NCBI GenBank assembly: GCA_026260175.1
Contig: JAKCWW010000355.1
Location: 29,775 to 93,774, forward strand
DNA: 64,000 nt
Source: Reticulitermes lucifugus
Lineage: Eukaryota > Arthropoda > Insecta > Blattodea > Rhinotermitidae
Direction: 5' to 3'
The notes under the pieces are model-generated. The model did not search any database. It saw only the letters and a list, made by a program, of their open reading frames with translations, and was not told the DNA's origin. Positions 59,073-64,000 of the stretch are shown here, one piece after another (within the stretch, counting starts at the first letter, position 1; every line of letters begins with the position of its first letter). The translations under genes and the position numbers were made by a program.

Positions 59073-59327
59073 ATGATGATCAGGGGAAACAATCTAATTG
59101 TAAATGACATGGAAGACAGCGAGGGTGACGTAATTCGTGGAGTACTGCCCAAACTTGTCTTAAAGGACCGAGATATGAGCTCGTGTCCTTCCGAACACGA
59201 AAAGGAGTTATCTCGACTCAACGGCGACCAGGCGAGAAAATCTTCTGTAGGCCTCAGGATAAATCAAATCCTGACCCAGCAGCCTGTGAATACACGAAAT
59301 ATTTCTCCGTCCACAGCCTGCTTCTGA
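59073..59327 (+). CDS. Unidentified 84-codon frame, possible exon
   Basis: The frame has coding-like polar composition: VNDMEDSEGDVIRGVLPKLV early, CPSEHEKELSRLNGDQARKS in the middle, and a Q/N/T-rich end. It is preceded by an acceptor-like ACTTTCAG at 59050, after which the frame stays open. No recognised domain, no clear donor site. It lies just after the minisatellite. Confidence 0.18.
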   Translation: MMIRGNNLIVNDMEDSEGDVIRGVLPKLVLKDRDMSSCPSEHEKELSRLNGDQARKSSVGLRINQILTQQPVNTRNISPSTACF

Positions 59328-59329
59328 TA

Positions 59330-59960
59330 TTAAATTACAGAATGCGTAAACGTAGCACTGAAATAAAGCTTAGTGTTGTCTTATTCCTCCTGCTTCATGC
59401 AAATTAGCCTACGACATAGCTAAATAATAAACTGGTCGCGCGATGGGCTTTGTGGAATTTTACAAGAATGCTGCCAGGTGTTCGTAGATATGTTATTCAT
59501 ATCCGTGGCTCGAGCGGGGCCGTTTCTTCCTTACGTTAGTTACGGTTCTTAATGACTGATAATGTGAATAAACATTTAGTTTAAATACATTAATTACTCA
59601 GTTTCTAAATAAAAACACATGCTGCCATGAAACAAACAAATAGTACGGTGTTCTCACCTGTTCATACCCTGAAGTAACCTTTGAAAAAGAAAGTCCTGGA
59701 ATAAAAGTTCTTGTAGGATTGTACTGATAGGGTATCTGCAATTTACGGGACCTCCAAACATACAGAACAAAACGGTAAGGGACGAGGCTGAGATTATATT
59801 TCAGGATCCCATATAAACTGTTTAATTATAAAAATTTCAAAACCAAATATTGTGGGAAAAATGTACGTGTGTAAGAGATGAAGTTACGAATGTATGCTAA
59901 TTTCACGGCCAGGGGAATTTCAGACAAATAGTTATTTAAGTAAACTTTTCTTCCCCCTTC
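59330..59960. other. Unannotated DNA
   Basis: No recognisable gene or repeat. Confidence 0.35.
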
Positions 59961-59964
59961 CGAC

Positions 59965-60360
59965 TCACTGCCAGCAAGTCAATATGCCATATCCAGAAGT
60001 CAGTTGTTTCGGAAACAGAACTAAATTCCTTATTCTGCGTGAAGTTTGATCGCTTGAGGTGCATACACATTTGAACTGGAGGGGCCTTACTAACAGAAGC
60101 GTGTTGCATGTTACAAACGCTGCCGATTCATCCCCAGTCCCTAATCTCTTCGAAATGACGTCTCCGGCGCAAAGACAGCGATTTACAGTAATGCAGGAGC
60201 TACCGATACGACTGTAATTCATCCTGCTACCAAAATGGTGCCGTGCCTGACCACCACACGCATTCTCCAAGGACGTATCACTCACGGCCAAACTGCAACA
60301 CACCGTCGACTGAGAACTTTGTTCTGTACCTTGCACATTTTGATCGTGGTGTTTTCTCAC
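59965..60360 (-). other. Open frame of unknown origin, G+C-richer than flanks
   Basis: The C-terminal two-thirds of a 211-codon minus frame. It is polar and contains CGGQARHHFGSRMNYSRI and CRCLCAGDV-like cysteine-rich parts, not recognised. Its N-terminal third (60361-60600) is microsatellite translation, so the full length of the frame is not evidence of a gene. Confidence 0.2.
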
Positions 60361-60364
60361 ACCG

Positions 60365-60680
60365 GGCCGGGTATGGATGGATTGAACGATATGTGAGTAT
60401 GTGGGTGATGCATCAATGAGTTGTTGGGAAAATGACTTGACGAGTAAGTAAAATGTGTGGAACGATTGAAGGATGGATGGATCGGTGGATGGATAGATGG
60501 ATGTGTTACTGAGTGGGTGGGTATAAGCTTGGATGGAGGTATAAATACGTAAGTGGACGGGTGCGTGGCTGGATAGACAGCTTTGATGAATGGATGGCAA
60601 TGTGAGTGTACCACCGGAAAAAATGCGGATGGATCAATGAGTGGCTGGTTCATTGGATAAAAGAGTATAAGACTTGGAAC
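60365..60680 (+). repeat. Degenerate TGGA/GGAT tetranucleotide repeat
   Basis: Scattered TGGATGGAT, TGGATGGATCGGTGGATGG and GAGTGGGTGG units. It explains the S/T/H/P-rich minus-strand frames in two phases. Confidence 0.75.
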
Positions 60681-60689
60681 GACTGCTTG

Positions 60690-62325
60690 ATTGGCTGATT
60701 CGTGAATACTTATCGACATCTGCTATAGATAGTAAGCATCGAACGAGATAATTGACTAGAAGATTATCTGAGATTTTGCCTACAAGGACCGAAGAAATCC
60801 TCGATTAGCCTCGTCGGTCACTCGGCCGAAATTCGTACCTACCAGCTCAGAAGTGTCACAGGAGCGACAAAGCAGCTCAAAGAACCGACTGCACTGACAA
60901 AGCCATTTTCCCACGTGGCGCTAAATTGTTCTTTGCGATCACAAACGTTAGAGCCTCATTAATTGTATTGTTCATGTGATGGATGGTAGTCGAATTAACA
61001 TCAGGTAGTTTATCATAATTTATCTCTCACACTTACACAAATGTAATTATCTATCTGTCTCAGGACGAGATAATTTATCTCGAGTTGCAAAACTGAAAAG
61101 CAGACAAGAAAGGAACACACATTAATTCTTCACATTATACAAGTACATAATATTAACAATTTACACTTTAGCTAAACGTAAGTTTTGGATTATAATAGGG
61201 AGACAAGAACCAAAATTAATTTCATCTAACAAGACTTTACAAAACGCTATACCAGATTTAAGCTACAGCCCATTCTCCGTCGTCACGGACGAAACGACCA
61301 TGCCACAATACACCAATTTTTATGAAAACAGGGAATTATTCTAAGCACGCGATTTCCCAGTACCGAAACTTATTATAAAATTCTTAAATTAGGAACTTTG
61401 ATCAAACTGCCTTGTTTTCTTCTCTTTCCTTGGTAATACATGTTGATACTTTTTAATGGGTATGGAATGCGAAATGATACTTTCACGGAAGAACAAAGAC
61501 TACAATTTCTTGGAAACAAAGAGCTCAAGAAAATATTTCGACCTACGAAACAAAAGTAATTGTGTAACAAATTATATCACATAAAAGAAAACCGATCAGT
61601 TGGAAAAGGTGCTAGAGATAGTACATTACACTTTTTGTTTTTGGTTTTGATATTTGCCCATCGTCTAGTAATCCCAACAGAAGGCACAGTTCAGAAACTG
61701 GATTTGTTTCCGCTCTCAGGCAAGAATGTGGGGAGGCACAAACTCAGTTATGTCGGTTAGAAAGAAGTAACCTCAGTCTCTGAATTGGCGCGGGTTTTGT
61801 CAACCTAAGAAAGGAAACTTACATAAAGATTAAACACACAACTGAGAATGTAGGTCGGAAAATCCAACCCAAGTATCACAAACACGACGTCAGTAGCGTT
61901 CACTTTTCCATGATTATATAAATAAATGAAATGAATGTCAGTCTCAACAGAGCTGTATCTTTATCAGACTTTAGGGTCTGTCTAATTCAGCTCAGATAGA
62001 CTCTATCGTCTAATAATGACACGGTTGTGTTGATACTGATGTTCATTTAACTTGTTCATATCACAGACAAGCAACGGAATGTCACTCGTAAAGATTTCTA
62101 AGGCCTACAGCATAAACTACGTAGTTCTGCTGTTATTTGTAGCGTCAAAATTACGTCTTATCCCCCCTCCGACTGTCTTGTAGGAAATTATATTAACTTG
62201 ACAAAAAATCATTGAGACGGACTCTGCAGAAAAGAAATGTCAGTTCTTACGTGCGCACTTCTCGAACAGAGTAGAGTCCTGCTTGATTAACTGAGTTCCT
62301 AGAAACATATACACAATCTGAACTC
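60690..62325. other. Unannotated DNA
   Basis: No recognisable gene or repeat. Confidence 0.4.
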
Positions 62326-62335
62326 AACAAATTGT

Positions 62336-62418
62336 TAGTGTTATTATTATTATTATTTTATTATATTATTATATATATTATATTATAATGTTATTATTAT
62401 TATTTTATTTTATTATAT
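62336..62418. repeat. ATT-rich microsatellite
   Basis: Interrupted TTA/TTTTA/TATAT units. It abuts the 3' side of the minus-strand LINE fragment that follows and may derive from its tail. Confidence 0.8.
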
Positions 62419-62419
62419 T

Positions 62420-62600
62420 GCTCATCTTGTCAAGGAATTGTCCACATTTTATGTAACCCGACGATTTATTACATTTCTCAAGCAAGTCCACCAGTGTACA
62501 GTACCCATCCTGGGCTACTTTATTTCACATCACGAATTTTGTAATATCCGTTTTAAAAATATCCCCCGATCTATGCGCACACGCATTCCTCCCGAAGGAT
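62420..62600 (-). mobile_element. LINE family A 3' fragment (decayed)
   Basis: CATCTTGTCAAGGAATTGTC then CACATTTTATGTAACCCGAC on the plus strand is a diverged form of the family A 3' UTR seen at 43.35 and 54.5 kb (CTxGTCAAGAAATTCxCCGC, TTTTATGGAACCCGAAGG). Coding remnants are barely readable. Confidence 0.5.
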
Positions 62601-62604
62601 TGTA

Positions 62605-63935
62605 GACATTTATTCATTTCTTGTATCCATTTTCCTTATGTTCCACCCAAACCATCATCTTCCATTTGACCATTCTAGTAATTTTCGTCAATATCTGAAT
62701 ATTGAGTTCATTCTGGAAACATCTAACTTGTGGACAGAAGATAAACGGATTGTCAAGATCCCTGTACTATCTTGTACCAGTGACTCCATTACCGAGGTCT
62801 CCTGCAGCATGACGCAGTTTACAAAAGAAGGGGGACAAAGATTTTCAAAATAATTAAAAACTTTTTAACCACATTTTCCATATTTTATACAGTCTACCCG
62901 GCTGTAAGGAGCAGCAGGACACATGTAAGAGCAGAACGCCATTCCACTGACCCAGCATCCAGGCAGGAACACATCTGCACTTTCAGGTCGGCCAACTCTC
63001 GGAACAACTCTCAGTAACGTCATACGGGGAGAAAATTAAAGAGCCGAGGAGAGAGAGTGTAACTGCTAATGTAACCTTTAGAGTTGCGTAGAGAGGCAGA
63101 GAAGCGGTTTCAGACTTTCAAAAAAATTCAGTGGAAGAATGGTACATGTAGATATACAGATGAATTTATGCAGATATTTTAAGTAATAAAGTAGATATCT
63201 TTCTAGAAATTGTGACACATCCATATATTAGTTAAGTAAGCGTTCTTTCTATGTACTCAGATTTTTAATTTGTTTAGTCCAACGGCTACATGTTTCCTAA
63301 TCCCATCATAACAGACTTTTTACATTTGGCTTTTAATTAAATTACTCATGTTAATTTAAGTTGCAATTTCATTAATTGTGATTACTGTTGTTCCCAATAC
63401 GCTGACAGATCTATTACTCAACGTTTTGACGGCTGCGGTAAACAAATTAGATCCTTATAAATAAAAAAATATATTTGTAGACGTACGACTTGAATTCGGA
63501 CGGTGGTCGAAAATTACATAATATTCTATAGCTATCAGGCGCGTTTGTGACACAGCTGGTCGTCACAGAAGATGTTTTCAGAATACTTCGTTAGATTTTA
63601 ATAAAAAGTTCACGCGTTTCGTAAATCCGTAGAAACAACGCGATTTCCTTAAAGACAGCTCAAAAGCTGCCAACTTCTTGGGCACTCTTGTCATACGGTC
63701 TGCCTACACACCCAGAAAAACACGAATGTTTCATTACTGTTCCAGACTTTCATTCCGAGTCACAGTCTTTAAGCAATCATTTTAACCCAAGCTTCTCTTA
63801 TCTTTCCTTCATATCACTGAACAAACTAGCGGTGTCCAGTACACGAAATGAAGCTATAGTATGAATGTCTTCCCCAGGACAAGGCATTTCAAAACAGCGT
63901 GATAACGAACAGGAAGACAGAAGTAACGAATAAAG
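62605..63935. other. Unannotated A+T-rich DNA
   Basis: No recognisable gene or repeat. Confidence 0.4.
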
Positions 63936-63942
63936 AGGGAAT

Positions 63943-64000
63943 TCATTCATTCTGCAGTCTGTCTTACGACAGGTCCGTAGCCTCTTCCAAAGCGAGTTCT
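63943..64000 (-). mobile_element. LINE family B 3' end, continuing past the window
   Basis: The minus strand encodes RTRFGRGYGPVVRQTAE followed by a stop within GAATGAAT, as at 26.0 and 45.7 kb. The remainder of the element, if present, lies beyond the window edge. Confidence 0.75.

Noticed and set aside
59965-60719. 211- and 120-codon minus-strand frames as genes
   Set aside because: Their N-terminal parts are translations of a TGGA-type microsatellite in two phases. The remaining part of the longer frame has no recognisable domain.
62336-62418. Replication origin or attachment site in the ATT-rich tract
   Set aside because: It is simple microsatellite sequence; nothing else supports such a role in a eukaryotic genome.
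1-64000. CRISPR arrays, bacterial operons, prophage
   Set aside because: No regularly spaced direct repeats with unique spacers, no ribosome-binding-site-led gene series and no long bacterial frames. All context is eukaryotic repeat DNA.

Overview
The window reads as non-coding DNA from an insect nuclear genome, most likely a cockroach or other Blattodea. This is inferred from A+T-rich sequence, the absence of any long conserved reading frame, and repeat tails that I associate with that group. I could not identify any protein-coding gene, rRNA gene or complete tRNA gene. The window could be intergenic or lie inside a very long intron. Most open frames are short and look like chance or fossil transposon sequence.

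The recognisable content is a layered deposit of decayed mobile elements. Two non-LTR retrotransposon (LINE) families are present as 5'-truncated 3' ends. Family A ends in a tail rich in R/W/D/N/M, with a 3' terminus near TTAG-like simple repeats (about 5.2, 8.4, 9.6, 10.9, 13.4, 20.3, 39.4, 43.3-44.1, 54.4-54.95 and 62.4 kb). Family B ends in a basic tail whose stop codon runs straight into a GAAT microsatellite (25.85, 45.7 and 63.95 kb). tRNA-derived SINEs of at least three kinds occur at about 2.9, 14.8, 33.8 and 51.5 kb, with many fragments. Short DNA transposons include a pogo/Tigger-like MITE with TA duplication (42.83-43.08 kb), a hAT-like MITE with an imperfect 8-bp duplication (41.65-41.96 kb) and a weaker hAT-like candidate (39.9-40.1 kb).

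The most interesting signal is a scattered set of hammerhead-ribozyme-like motifs. The best are at 29091-29133, 8067-8107 and 36834-36878 (+ strand). Each has a CUGANGA-type core, a short stem II, a GAAAC core, a tiny stem III and a closing stem I, the minimal type I architecture known from Penelope-like retroelements. A second subtype ending in GAAACGUC occurs in a repeat family with a recurring fossil coding tail on the minus strand (about 0.7, 19.8, 24.1, 41.2, 42.5, 48.1 and 54.0 kb). In several places this family sits as a divergent inverted pair, minus copy on the left and plus copy on the right.

Other notable structures are a 54-bp minisatellite at 58.8-59.0 kb whose array contains an inverted, internally deleted unit forming two abutting perfect palindromes; a duplicated cassette with three TGACGTCA palindromes in 163 bp at 47.86-48.02 kb; and an unexplained 226-codon open frame at 1.07-1.75 kb. 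Two N gaps (50 and 115 bases) both fall inside repeat copies.
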